64,000 bases of DNA. Source: Marivita sp030148515. GTDB lineage: Bacteria > Pseudomonadota > Alphaproteobacteria > Rhodobacterales > Rhodobacteraceae. Below, piece by piece: positions 35,674 to 44,115 of this stretch. The position numbers and the translations under genes are program-made. A model generated the notes under the pieces. The model saw only the letters and a program-made list of their open reading frames with translations. It was not told the DNA's origin and ran no database searches. Each line of letters begins with the position of its first letter. The first letter of the stretch is position 1. The stretch is from contig NZ_CP180351.1 of the NCBI RefSeq assembly GCF_048006345.1, positions 62,001 to 126,000 of the forward strand, written 5' to 3'.

Positions 35674-36654
35674 ATGAAGATTTGCGTATTCGGAGCGGGC
35701 GCCATTGGCGGCTATATGGGTGTCAAGTTGGCGCAGGCCGGGGCAGATGTGAGCCTTGTGGCGCGCGGGCCGCATCTGGCGGCGATGAAAGCCAACGGTT
35801 TGAAGCTGATCGAAGAGGGTGGTGAGGAGACCGTTGTGTCTGTGACCGCCTCGGACAATCCGGCGGATCTTGGCGTTCAGGATTACATCATCGTGACACT
35901 GAAGGCGCATTCCGTGCCGCCGATCGTGGACAAGATGAAGCCGCTGATCGGGCCGAACACCACGATTGTGTCGGGGGTGAACGGGGTGCCGTGGTGGTAT
36001 TTTCACAAGATCGGTGGTGAACACGAAGGCACACGGCTTGAGTCGGTCGATCCGGGCAATGCGCAATGGGACGGGTTCGGGCCGGACCGGGTGCTGGGCT
36101 GTGTGGTCTATCCGGCAGCGGAAGTGATCGAGCCCGGCGTGGTCAAGCATATCGAGGGCAACCGCTTTTCGCTGGGCGAACCGGACGGGTCGAAATCCGA
36201 GCGGGCTGTGGCGCTGTCGCAGGCGCTGTCTTCCGCGGGGCTCAAGGCGCCGGTGCGGCCCCGGTTGCGGGATGAGATCTGGGTGAAGCTTTGGGGCAAC
36301 CTGTCATTCAACCCGATCTCGGCTTTGACCCATGCGACGCTGGATGTGCTCTGCACCGATCCCGGTACGCGGGCGGTGGCCAAGGGGATGATGCTCGAGG
36401 CGCAGGAGATTGCGGAAAAGCTGGGGGTGAAGTTCCCGATAGATGTGGAGCGCCGCATTGATGGCGGTGCGGCAGTCGGCGCGCACCGCACGTCGATGCT
36501 GCAGGATCTGGATCAGGGCCGTCCGATGGAAATCGACGCGCTGGTGGGATCGGTGCAGGAGCTGGGCCGCGTGGTGAATGTGCCAACACCGACAATCGAC
36601 ACGGTGCTGGCGTTGGTCACGTTGCGGGCGCGGACGGCCGGGCTTTATTCGTAA
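35674..36654 (+). CDS. 2-dehydropantoate 2-reductase-like enzyme (ApbA/PanE family)
   Basis: A 326-residue NADPH-dependent 2-keto acid reductase. The nucleotide motif CVFGAGAIGGYMGVKLAQAG is at the N-terminus and the catalytic-domain motif KLWGNLSFNPISALTHATL (catalytic lysine in KLWGN) is near residue 205-225. The gene sits among acid-catabolic genes rather than coenzyme A genes, so reduction of another branched 2-keto acid is as likely as ketopantoate. It ends 10 bases inside the 3' end of the convergent ridA-like gene. Confidence 0.85.
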   Translation: MKICVFGAGAIGGYMGVKLAQAGADVSLVARGPHLAAMKANGLKLIEEGGEETVVSVTASDNPADLGVQDYIIVTLKAHSVPPIVDKMKPLIGPNTTIVSGVNGVPWWYFHKIGGEHEGTRLESVDPGNAQWDGFGPDRVLGCVVYPAAEVIEPGVVKHIEGNRFSLGEPDGSKSERAVALSQALSSAGLKAPVRPRLRDEIWVKLWGNLSFNPISALTHATLDVLCTDPGTRAVAKGMMLEAQEIAEKLGVKFPIDVERRIDGGAAVGAHRTSMLQDLDQGRPMEIDALVGSVQELGRVVNVPTPTIDTVLALVTLRARTAGLYS

Positions 36655-36986
36655 GCGGCGGTCACGATCACTTCGACCTTGAGCTCGGGGCGGGCCAGCT
36701 TGGCCTCCCCGCAGGCGCGGGCGGGAGCGTGGCCTTCGGGCACCCAGGCGTCCCAGACAGCGTTCATTTCGGCGAAATCGGCCATGTCGGCGACCCAGAT
36801 GATGGCTTGCAGGATCTGTTCGCGCGACGATCCGGCCTGTTTCAGCAGCGCATCGACGCGGGCGAGGCAATCCTGCGTCTGCTCTGTCACGGTGTCGCCT
36901 GAGCCCACCTGACCACAGAGATAGACGGTGCCATTGTGTTTGACGATCTTGCTCATCCGCGTACCGATCTCTTGCCGTTCGATCAT
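36645..36986 (-). CDS. RidA-family protein
   Basis: A 113-residue protein of the RidA/YjgF family. The family deaminates reactive enamine or imine intermediates or acts in specific catabolic steps. Conserved features are VYLCGQVGSGDTVTEQTQDC and the end segment HAPARACGEAKLARPELKVE, which includes the arginine that binds the acid group. The start at 36986 has AGGAGA about 9 bases upstream. It is the only leftward gene in the tct-TRAP region, divergent from the IlvD-like gene by 90 bases. Confidence 0.88.
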   Translation of the reverse strand: MIERQEIGTRMSKIVKHNGTVYLCGQVGSGDTVTEQTQDCLARVDALLKQAGSSREQILQAIIWVADMADFAEMNAVWDAWVPEGHAPARACGEAKLARPELKVEVIVTAAYE

Positions 36987-37076
36987 GGGGTGTCTCCTGA
37001 CTGTTGTTTGCGCTGACACTTGCTGTTGGCGCGCGGATTGTCCAGAACGCTGGGGACAGATGAGGGGAGAGATCAG

Positions 37077-38858
37077 ATGTCCGACACGCGTGCGCGCAAA
37101 CGGTTCCGGTCGCAGGAATGGTTCGACAATCCCAACAATCCGGGCATGACGGCGCTTTATCTGGAGCGCTATCAGAACCAGTCCTTCACCCAAGGGGAGT
37201 TGCAGGCCGAAAAGCCGATCATCGGGATCGCCAATACCGGGTCGGATCTTGCGCCCTGCAACAAGATCCATGTGTTCCTGATGGACCGGATCAAGGCGGG
37301 GATTCGCGATGGTGGGGGGATTCCGATGGAATTCCCGGTGCATCCGATTCAGGAGACCGGCAAGCGGCCGACGGCGGCGTTGGACCGGAACCTTGCCTAT
37401 CTGAGTTTGGTCGAGGTGCTGCATGGCTATCCCATTGACGGGGTGGTGCTGACCACAGGCTGTGACAAGACCACGCCGGCGCAGCTCATGGGCGCGGCGA
37501 CGATGGATATTCCGGCGATTGCGCTCAATGGCGGTCCGATGCTGGATGGCTGGTACAAGGGCAAACGCGCAGGCTCCGGCACGACGATCTGGGAAGGGCG
37601 GCGTCTGATGGCGCGGGGCGAGATCGGCTACGAGGAGTTCATGGAACTGGCCTGTGCATCGTCGCCCTCATTGGGGCATTGCAACACGATGGGAACGGCG
37701 AGCACGATGAACGCGATGGCCGAGGCGCTGGGCATGTCCTTGCCGGGCAATTCGGCGATCCCGGCGCCGTTCCGTGAGCGGATGGCGATGGCTTATGAGA
37801 CGGGCAAGCGCTGTGTGCAGATGGTGCTGGACGATCTGAAACCGTCGGACATTTTGACGCGCGAGGCGTTCGAGAACGCAATTGTGGTCAATGCGGCCAT
37901 TGGCGGGTCGACCAATGCCCCGCCGCATCTGCAGGCGATTGCGCGACATGCGGGGGTGGAGTTGGACGTGACCGATTGGGAGAAGATCGGGTTTGACGTG
38001 CCGCTCATGGTGAATATGCAGCCGGCGGGCGAGTACCTGGGCGAGAGTTTTTACCGCGCAGGCGGTGTGCCTGCGGTGATGGGGGAATTGCGCAAAGCGG
38101 GGCGGTTGCATGAGGGGGTGATGACCGCGTCAGGGCAGCGGTTGGGGGATGTGCTGGCGTCTTGGGAGAGTCTGGACCGGGACGTGATCACGACCTATGA
38201 CGCGCCGCTGCGCGACAAGGCGGGGTTCAAGGTGCTGTCGGGGAACCTCTTTGACTCGGCGCTCATGAAGACCAGCGTGATTTCCGCCGATTTCCGCAAG
38301 CGGTTCCTGTCGAAACCCGGTGAGGAAGGCGTGTTCGAGGCGCGGGCGATCGTGTTCGAGGGGCCCGAGGATTACCACGACCGGATCAACGATCCGGATC
38401 TGGCGATTGACGAGGAATGCATGCTCTTCATCCGCAATGTCGGCTGTGTGGGCTATCCCGGATCAGCCGAGGTGGTGAATATGCAGCCGCCTGATGCGCT
38501 GGTAAAGGCTGGGATCAATCACCTGCCGACGGTGGGGGATGGGCGGCAATCGGGGACGTCGGAAAGCCCGTCGATCCTGAATGCCTCGCCCGAGGCGGTT
38601 GTGGGGGGCGGATTGGCCTATCTGCAAACCGGGGACCGGGTGCGGCTGGATCTCAATGCCTCGACCCTGAACGCCTTGGTGGATGAGGTGGAATGGGAGG
38701 AACGCAAGGCGGCGTGGCAGGCGCCGGAGATCGTCAACCAGACGCCGTGGCAGGAGATCTATCGCCGCCATGTCGGGCAATTGGCGGATGGGGGATGCCT
38801 CGAGTTGGCGACGGCGTATCAGCGGATCGCCAAGGATTTGCCGCGCGACAATCACTGA
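37077..38858 (+). CDS. IlvD/Edd-family sugar-acid dehydratase (L-arabonate dehydratase-like)
   Basis: A 593-residue iron-sulfur dehydratase. Three cysteines expected to hold the [2Fe-2S] cluster are present: Cys61 (LAPCNKIH), Cys129 (TTGCDKTTPAQ, Lys131) and Cys202 (GHCNTMGTASTM). The Edd/IlvD C-terminal domain with GYPGSAEVVNM and DGRQSGTSESPSILNASPE marks the sugar-acid branch (arabonate, xylonate) more than biosynthetic IlvD. It is followed by an SDR and a TRAP transporter, suggesting uptake and dehydration of an aldonic acid (inference). A composite repeat follows the stop. Confidence 0.88.
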   Translation: MSDTRARKRFRSQEWFDNPNNPGMTALYLERYQNQSFTQGELQAEKPIIGIANTGSDLAPCNKIHVFLMDRIKAGIRDGGGIPMEFPVHPIQETGKRPTAALDRNLAYLSLVEVLHGYPIDGVVLTTGCDKTTPAQLMGAATMDIPAIALNGGPMLDGWYKGKRAGSGTTIWEGRRLMARGEIGYEEFMELACASSPSLGHCNTMGTASTMNAMAEALGMSLPGNSAIPAPFRERMAMAYETGKRCVQMVLDDLKPSDILTREAFENAIVVNAAIGGSTNAPPHLQAIARHAGVELDVTDWEKIGFDVPLMVNMQPAGEYLGESFYRAGGVPAVMGELRKAGRLHEGVMTASGQRLGDVLASWESLDRDVITTYDAPLRDKAGFKVLSGNLFDSALMKTSVISADFRKRFLSKPGEEGVFEARAIVFEGPEDYHDRINDPDLAIDEECMLFIRNVGCVGYPGSAEVVNMQPPDALVKAGINHLPTVGDGRQSGTSESPSILNASPEAVVGGGLAYLQTGDRVRLDLNASTLNALVDEVEWEERKAAWQAPEIVNQTPWQEIYRRHVGQLADGGCLELATAYQRIAKDLPRDNH

Positions 38859-38865
38859 CGGGGTA

Positions 38866-38925
38866 GGGGGCGCTGCCCCCGTCCGCCTTTGGCGGACTCC
38901 CCGGAGTTTATTTGGCAAGATGAAG
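38866..38925 (+). repeat. REP-like double hairpin plus conserved tail
   Basis: GGGGGC-GCT-GCCCCC (38866-38880) and GTCCGCC-TTT-GGCGGAC (38881-38897) are two perfect adjacent hairpins. The tail TTTATTTGGCAAGATGAAG ends at 38925, 14 bases before the SDR start. The tail recurs at 35611-35629. It probably also ends or stabilises the upstream transcript. Confidence 0.75.
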
Positions 38926-38939
38926 CAGGGAGCTGGGTC

Positions 38940-39671
38940 ATGTCACAGACGATCATCATCACTGGGGCGGGCAGCGGGATTGGCCGTGCCTGTGCCGAAG
39001 CATTTCTTGAGGCTGGCTGGACGGTCGGGCTGATCGGGCGACGGGCGGCACATTTGGAGGAGATCGCGGCGGGGACAGAGGCGGCGTTGGCGCTGCCCTG
39101 TGACGTGACCGACGTGGCGGCGGTGGAGGCGGCCTTTGCGCAGGTTGTGGAGCGTTGGGGGCGGCTTGATGCGCTTTTCAACAATGCAGGAACGGGCGTG
39201 TTCGGGGCGACCATTGACGAGATCCCGCTGGAGGATTGGAAACGCTGCATCGACGTCAACCTGACAGGCAGTTTTCTCTGTGCGCGTGCGGCCTTTGCGC
39301 AGATGCGGCGGCAGGACCCGCAGGGCGGGCGGATCATCAACAACGGCTCGATCTCGGCCCATGTGCCGCGCTGGGGGTCGGTGCCCTATACGGCGTCGAA
39401 ACATGCGATCACCGGGCTCACGCGGACGCTGTCGCTGGATGGGCGGGCGTTCAACATCGCTTGCGGGCAGATCGATATCGGCAATGCGGAGACCGAGATC
39501 GTGCACGGGTTGCGCGCGCAGGCGATCGACGCAGGCAAACCGGTGGAGCCGGTGATGGATGTGGCGCATGTGGCGACATCTGTGCTGCATATGGCCAGTC
39601 TGCCGCTGGATGCCAATGTTCAGTTCATGACGGTGATGGCGACCACCATGCCCTATATCGGGCGCGGCTAG
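38940..39671 (+). CDS. Short-chain dehydrogenase/reductase
   Basis: A 243-residue classical SDR. Cofactor motif TGAGSGIGRA is at 9-18, NNAG at 81-84, catalytic Ser137 (NNGSISA) and Tyr150/Lys154 in YTASKHA. Asp55 (CDVTD) and RRAAH after the second strand suggest NADP(H) or NAD(H) use cannot be separated by eye. ATG 38940 has GCAGGGAG before it. It lies 65 bases before the TRAP binding protein, likely oxidising or reducing the transported acid. Confidence 0.87.
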   Translation: MSQTIIITGAGSGIGRACAEAFLEAGWTVGLIGRRAAHLEEIAAGTEAALALPCDVTDVAAVEAAFAQVVERWGRLDALFNNAGTGVFGATIDEIPLEDWKRCIDVNLTGSFLCARAAFAQMRRQDPQGGRIINNGSISAHVPRWGSVPYTASKHAITGLTRTLSLDGRAFNIACGQIDIGNAETEIVHGLRAQAIDAGKPVEPVMDVAHVATSVLHMASLPLDANVQFMTVMATTMPYIGRG

Positions 39672-39736
39672 ATTGCCCTTGGACTCGGCCTGAGCTTCGT
39701 GCGTTTATGCCGTCAGAGACAAGGGAGGAGATTACC

Positions 39737-40771
39737 ATGATCAAGCGCGCATTTCTCAAGTTCGCTGGAACAACGGCACTGGCACTGACGCTGGGCACAG
39801 GTGCCTTTGCGCAGGAGGTGACATTGCGGATGCACCAGTTCCTGCCGGCGCAGGCCAATGTGCCCAAGAACGTGCTTGTGCCCTGGGCCGAGCGGGTGAT
39901 GGAATCCTCGGGTGGGCGGATCGAGATCCAGCATTTCCCGTCGATGCAATTGGGTGGCACGCCGCCGCAGCTGATCGACCAAGCGATTGATGGCGTGGCC
40001 GACATCATCTGGACCGTGGCAGGCTACACGCCCGGCCGCTTCCCGCGTGCCGAGGTGTTCGAGCTGCCGTTCACCATGACCGATGCGGGCGATATGTCGG
40101 CGGCCTATTGGGAACTGGCCGAAGAGCAGATGATGGATCAGGACTTTGCTGACTTCAAAGTGCTGGGGGTCTGGGTCCATGGCCCCGGCGTGATCCATTC
40201 CGCCGACCCGATCACCACACCTGGTGATCTGAACGGGGTCAAGCTGCGCGCGCCGACACGCGTGACGAACAAGCTTTTCACCAATCTTGGGGCGACCACC
40301 GTGGGCATGCCGGTTCCGGCAATCCCGGAAGCGCTGTCCAAGGGGGTCGTTGATGCGACCGTGATCCCGTGGGAGGTGACCGGCGCTCTCAAGGTGGCTG
40401 AATTGGTGGAGAACCACACCGAGTTCGAAGGGCCTGCGATCTATACCACGACGTTCATTTTCGCCATGAACAAGGAAAAGTACGAAAGCCTGCCGGATGA
40501 CCTGAAGGCGGCCATCGATTCGCAGTCGGGGGCCGAGTTCAGCCGGATGGCGGGAACGCAGATGCAGTTGGACGATGCGCCGGGTCGCGAGGCGGCTTTG
40601 GACCTGGGCAACAATCTGATCACAATTTCAGAGGCGGATGCAGGTCCGTGGCGCGAGGCGGCTGCCTCGACCACAGCCGAGTGGATTGCCGAGATGAACG
40701 ATAAGGGCATTGACGGAAATGCTCTGATCGCGCGGGCGAAAGAGCTTTTGGACAAGCATAACACGCAGTAA
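39737..40771 (+). CDS. dctP: TRAP transporter solute-binding protein (DctP family)
   Basis: A 344-residue periplasmic protein with a Sec signal (IKRAFLKFAGTTALALTLGT, cleavage after AFA). DctP features include LRMHQFLPAQANVPKNVLVP and LNGVKLRAPTRVTNKLFTNL, the last holding the arginine that binds a carboxylate. ATG 39737 follows GGGAGGAG. It leads dctPQM. The neighbouring dehydratase suggests sugar acids or related carboxylates. Confidence 0.93.
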   Translation: MIKRAFLKFAGTTALALTLGTGAFAQEVTLRMHQFLPAQANVPKNVLVPWAERVMESSGGRIEIQHFPSMQLGGTPPQLIDQAIDGVADIIWTVAGYTPGRFPRAEVFELPFTMTDAGDMSAAYWELAEEQMMDQDFADFKVLGVWVHGPGVIHSADPITTPGDLNGVKLRAPTRVTNKLFTNLGATTVGMPVPAIPEALSKGVVDATVIPWEVTGALKVAELVENHTEFEGPAIYTTTFIFAMNKEKYESLPDDLKAAIDSQSGAEFSRMAGTQMQLDDAPGREAALDLGNNLITISEADAGPWREAAASTTAEWIAEMNDKGIDGNALIARAKELLDKHNTQ

Positions 40772-40779
40772 AGCGTGGC

Positions 40780-40809
40780 GCGTCGCCCTGCCAAAGGGTT
40801 GGGCGACGC
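40780..40809 (+). promoter_or_regulatory. Intercistronic hairpin between dctP and dctQ
   Basis: GCGTCGCCC (40780-40788) pairs perfectly with GGGCGACGC (40801-40809) around a 12-base loop, starting nine bases after the dctP stop. It has no T-run. It is one of four such hairpins at binding-protein/permease junctions in this window. Confidence 0.65.
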
Positions 40810-40834
40810 ACAAGACGGCGAGGGGCAGAGCGGC

Positions 40835-41419
40835 ATGAAAACGGCGATTGAGCGCCTCGCGCGGGGCATGGCGGTTCTTGGCGGTGTCGTGATGGTGGCC
40901 CTTGTGCTTCTGACCTGCGTGTCGGTTTTGGGGCGCGGTCTGAACTCCATGGGACATTCCGGCTGGCTGACCTCGATGGCACAGGGCTTTGCCGATTGGC
41001 TGATCGCCAGCGGGGTCGGGCCGGTGACAGGGGATTTCGAGCTGGTCGAAGCGGGGATCGCGTTTTCGATCTTCGCGTTCCTGCCGATCTGCCAGCTTTA
41101 TGCCGGGCATGCGACGGTGGATGTGTTCACGTCGCGGATGTCTGACAAGGCGAATGCGTGGCTGATCGCGTTCTGGGATGTCGTGCTGACGCTTGTGATC
41201 TGGCTGATCACGTGGCGATTGTTTGCGGGGTTGCTGGACAAGCTCGGGAATGGTGAGACGTCGTTCCTGCTGCAATTTCCGGTCTGGTGGGCCTATGCCG
41301 CCAGTTTTATGGCCGCTTTGGTGGCCTCGGTTACAGCCCTTTATTGCTCGGTGGGACGCGTGACCTATGCCGCTACCGGACGGTCGATCCTGCCAGCCTC
41401 GGGGGCGGATGCGGCATGA
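40835..41419 (+). CDS. dctQ: TRAP transporter small permease (DctQ family)
   Basis: A 194-residue membrane protein with four helices (MAVLGGVVMVALVLLTCVSV first). It joins the large permease in the inner membrane. ATG 40835 follows GAGGGGCAG; an in-frame GTG at 40775 would put the start inside the intercistronic hairpin and is rejected. It overlaps dctM by four bases (ATGA). Confidence 0.88.
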   Translation: MKTAIERLARGMAVLGGVVMVALVLLTCVSVLGRGLNSMGHSGWLTSMAQGFADWLIASGVGPVTGDFELVEAGIAFSIFAFLPICQLYAGHATVDVFTSRMSDKANAWLIAFWDVVLTLVIWLITWRLFAGLLDKLGNGETSFLLQFPVWWAYAASFMAALVASVTALYCSVGRVTYAATGRSILPASGADAA

Positions 41420-42912
41420 GCATGCTCGAACTTGGGTTCTGGTCCTTTCCGGTCTTGCTGGTGCTGATCTTTCTGCGCGCGCCGATTGGGCTGGCGATGA
41501 TGCTCTGCGGGATTGGCGGTCTTTGGATGGCGCTGGGTAGCCCGGATGTGGTGCTCGCGCGGCTGAAGTCCGAGACCTATTCGACGTTTTCCAGTTATTC
41601 GCTGTCGATTATTCCAATTTTCCTGCTCATGGGCCAGTTTGCGACCCTTTCGGGCATGTCGCAGGCGCTGTTCAAGGCGGCGGAGTCGTGGCTGGGGCAC
41701 CGCAAGGGCGGTGTTGCCATGGCGTCGGTCGGGGCCTGTGCCGGGTTTGGCGCGATCTGCGGGTCGTCGCTGGCGACGGCGGCGACGATGAGCCGGGTCG
41801 CGCTGCCGGAATTGCGGCGCAACGGGTATTCCGGTGGGTTTTCGACGGCAACGCTGGCGGCGGGGGGCACGCTGGGCATCCTGATCCCGCCCTCGGTGAT
41901 CCTTGTCATCTATGCGATCCTGACGGAACAGAACATCGCCAAGCTGTTTCTGGCGGCATTCATTCCGGGGGTTCTGGCCGCCATCGGCTACATGATCACG
42001 ATTTCGCTATATGTGCGACGGCACCCCGAAGCGGCGGGACATCGTGACCCGGTGCCCTATGCCGCGCGGGTGCGGGCGTTGATCGACGTGTGGCCTGTCT
42101 TGCTTGTGTTCGGGCTTGTCGTTGGTGGTATTTACCTGGGTTGGTTTACACCGACCGAGGGGGCGGCTGTGGGGGCAGCGGGCACCGGGCTGATCGCGCT
42201 GCTGTCGGGTAATCTGAGCTGGTACGTGTTCAAGCAGAGCATCATCCAGACGGCCGTCAGCACCGCGATGATCTTTTTCATCGTGCTGGGGGCGGCGTTC
42301 TACAACGGGTTTCTGGCGCTGACGCAGGTGCCGCAGGAGTTGTCGAACTGGGTGGTCGAGATGGGGCTCAGCCCGTTCATGGTGCTGTCGTTGATCCTGC
42401 TCTTTTACCTTGTGTTCGGCTGTCTGATGGACAGCCTGTCGATGATCCTGCTCACGATCCCGATCTTTTTCCCTGTGATTTCAGTCATGGATTTCGGCTT
42501 TGTCGATCTGGCGGTCATGCAGGCGGATGCAGCGCGCGACGTGCTGGCGGCGGGCGTTCCCGAGGGCATGACGCAGGAAATGCTGGCGTCGATCCAGTCG
42601 GCCATGGCGGCTGGGATGGAGTTGACGCGCGAGCAGATGCAGGCGCTGGACATTCGTGTGACCCAAGGCATGGCGAACCGGATCGAGGCGGAATGGGTGG
42701 CGATCTGGTTTGGTATTCTCGTGTTGATCGTAGTTGAGGTCGGTCTGATCACGCCGCCGGTGGGGATGAACCTGTTCATCATCAATTCGATGGATCGCAA
42801 CACCCCTATGATGGAGACCTACAAGGCGGTGATCTGGTTCGTTGCGTCCGATCTGGTGCGGGTGATCCTGCTGGTGTTGTTTCCCGCCATTACGCTGTTT
42901 TGGCTTTACTGA
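41416..42912 (+). CDS. dctM: TRAP transporter large permease (DctM family) with internal insert
   Basis: A 498-residue sodium-coupled membrane permease. DctM motifs include APIGLAMMLCGIGGLWMA, GAICGSSLATAATMSRVALP, GGTLGILIPPSVILVIYA and EVGLITPPVGMNLFI. It is about 60 residues longer than usual. The extra stretch, about 366-425, is polar and helical (VPEGMTQEMLASIQSAMAAG) and lies between two late transmembrane segments. It is translationally coupled to dctQ, and a hairpin after its stop probably ends the operon. Confidence 0.92.
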   Translation: MSMLELGFWSFPVLLVLIFLRAPIGLAMMLCGIGGLWMALGSPDVVLARLKSETYSTFSSYSLSIIPIFLLMGQFATLSGMSQALFKAAESWLGHRKGGVAMASVGACAGFGAICGSSLATAATMSRVALPELRRNGYSGGFSTATLAAGGTLGILIPPSVILVIYAILTEQNIAKLFLAAFIPGVLAAIGYMITISLYVRRHPEAAGHRDPVPYAARVRALIDVWPVLLVFGLVVGGIYLGWFTPTEGAAVGAAGTGLIALLSGNLSWYVFKQSIIQTAVSTAMIFFIVLGAAFYNGFLALTQVPQELSNWVVEMGLSPFMVLSLILLFYLVFGCLMDSLSMILLTIPIFFPVISVMDFGFVDLAVMQADAARDVLAAGVPEGMTQEMLASIQSAMAAGMELTREQMQALDIRVTQGMANRIEAEWVAIWFGILVLIVVEVGLITPPVGMNLFIINSMDRNTPMMETYKAVIWFVASDLVRVILLVLFPAITLFWLY

Positions 42913-42916
42913 CCGG

Positions 42917-42945
42917 ACATCTGCGCATCAGCGCACAGATGTTTC
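42917..42945 (+). terminator. Terminator-like hairpin after dctM
   Basis: ACATCTG (42917-42923) pairs with CAGATGT (42936-42942), with an inner CGC/GCG pairing and a two-base bulge. TTT follows. It starts five bases after the dctM stop. Confidence 0.55.
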
Positions 42946-42971
42946 ACGCCATAGCGCAGGAATAGATCTGG

Positions 42972-42992
42972 TAAACTGAACCGATCAGTTTA
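42972..42992. promoter_or_regulatory. Perfect palindrome before the RND pump, TetR-type operator candidate
   Basis: TAAACTGA (42972-42979), ACCGA, TCAGTTTA (42985-42992): eight-base arms, no mismatch, 21 bases in all. TAGATAT directly after the dyad could be a -10 element. The site is 81 bases before the first pump gene. No TetR gene is in the window nearby. Confidence 0.65.
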
Positions 42993-43073
42993 GATATTGG
43001 CGAAGTTTTACGGGAACGTCACAGGACATAGATCGTTTCCGTGTTAGCCTCGCGCGAAATCTGGAGATCTGTC

Positions 43074-44105
43074 ATGGGCCGTCTGTTTGTTCTTCTTTTG
43101 CTGGTTCTCAGTCCGATCGCCTCTATGGCGCAGGACATGCGACTGGCCAAGATCATCGAGGTGCAATCCAGTGACAGCGCCGTGACGCGGCAGTTCTTTG
43201 GGCATGTGGTGGCCAAGGAAACCGTTGATCTGGCGTTTCAGGTCGGTGGGCAGATCGTCGAACTCCCGGTGATTGAAGGCGCGCGGATCGACAAGGGCAC
43301 TGTGGTGGCGCAACTGGATCTGGAGCCGTTCGAGCTGGCGCTGGATCAGGCGCGGGTGCAGAAGGATCAGGCGGAACGCACGGTCGAGCGGTTGCAGAAA
43401 CTGCAGGGCAGCACGGTGAGTCAGGTCACCGTGGATGACGCCGAAACCTCTTTGCAACTGGCCGAGATCGCGGTGCGCAATGCCGAGCGCGAGCTGAACA
43501 ACGCGACACTTCTGGCCCCGTTCGACGCGCTCGTGGCGTCGCGCAATGTGGCCAATTTCTCGACCATCGGTGCGGGAAGCCCGATTGCGCGGTTGCATGA
43601 CATGTCTGATCTGCGGATCGAGATCGACGTGCCCGAGGTGCTGTTTCAGCGCGCAGGTACGGACCCCAATGTGGAACTGTGGGCGCAGTTTCCGACAGAT
43701 GATACCCGGTATTCCGTTATGCCGCGTGAATTCAACGCCGAAACCTCGCAAATCGGGCAGACCTACCGCATCACCCTTGGCATGACCCCACCCGAGGGCA
43801 AAACGATCCTGCCGGGATCGTCGGTGACGGTTTTTGCCACGCTGAATGGCGAGCTGCAGGACATCGTGATCCCCGCGTCGGCGGTCAGCACGACAAACGA
43901 TGGCAGCCCGACCGTGATGGTGTTCACGCCGACTGGCGCGGACGAGGGCACAGTTGCCCGTCGTCCGGTGACTGTGGAGCCGACCATTCGCGGAGATGTG
44001 CGGGTGACGGAAGGCTTGCAGCCGGGTGAAGAGATCGTTGCCAGCGGCGCCAGCCAATTGGCCGACGGGGATCGCGTGAAGCGGTTCACCGGCTTCTCGA
44101 ACTGA
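43074..44105 (+). CDS. RND efflux periplasmic adaptor (membrane fusion protein)
   Basis: A 343-residue secreted adaptor of the AcrA/HlyD family with a signal peptide ending SPIASMAQ. The lipoyl half-motif is GQIVELPVIEGARIDKGTVV, followed by a coiled-coil hairpin (DQAERTVERLQKLQGSTVSQ) and a second lipoyl half with TLLAPFDALVASRNV. The C-terminal barrel has GSSVTVFATLNGELQDIVIP. ATG 43074 follows GGAG. It links the inner-membrane pump to an outer-membrane channel that is not in the window. Confidence 0.92.
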   Translation: MGRLFVLLLLVLSPIASMAQDMRLAKIIEVQSSDSAVTRQFFGHVVAKETVDLAFQVGGQIVELPVIEGARIDKGTVVAQLDLEPFELALDQARVQKDQAERTVERLQKLQGSTVSQVTVDDAETSLQLAEIAVRNAERELNNATLLAPFDALVASRNVANFSTIGAGSPIARLHDMSDLRIEIDVPEVLFQRAGTDPNVELWAQFPTDDTRYSVMPREFNAETSQIGQTYRITLGMTPPEGKTILPGSSVTVFATLNGELQDIVIPASAVSTTNDGSPTVMVFTPTGADEGTVARRPVTVEPTIRGDVRVTEGLQPGEEIVASGASQLADGDRVKRFTGFSN

Positions 44106-44115
44106 GCGCCGCGCC

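Noticed and set aside
40775..40834. GTG 40775 as the dctQ start
   Set aside because: It lies before the intercistronic hairpin and adds polar residues; ATG 40835 has a ribosome-binding site and begins the family homology.
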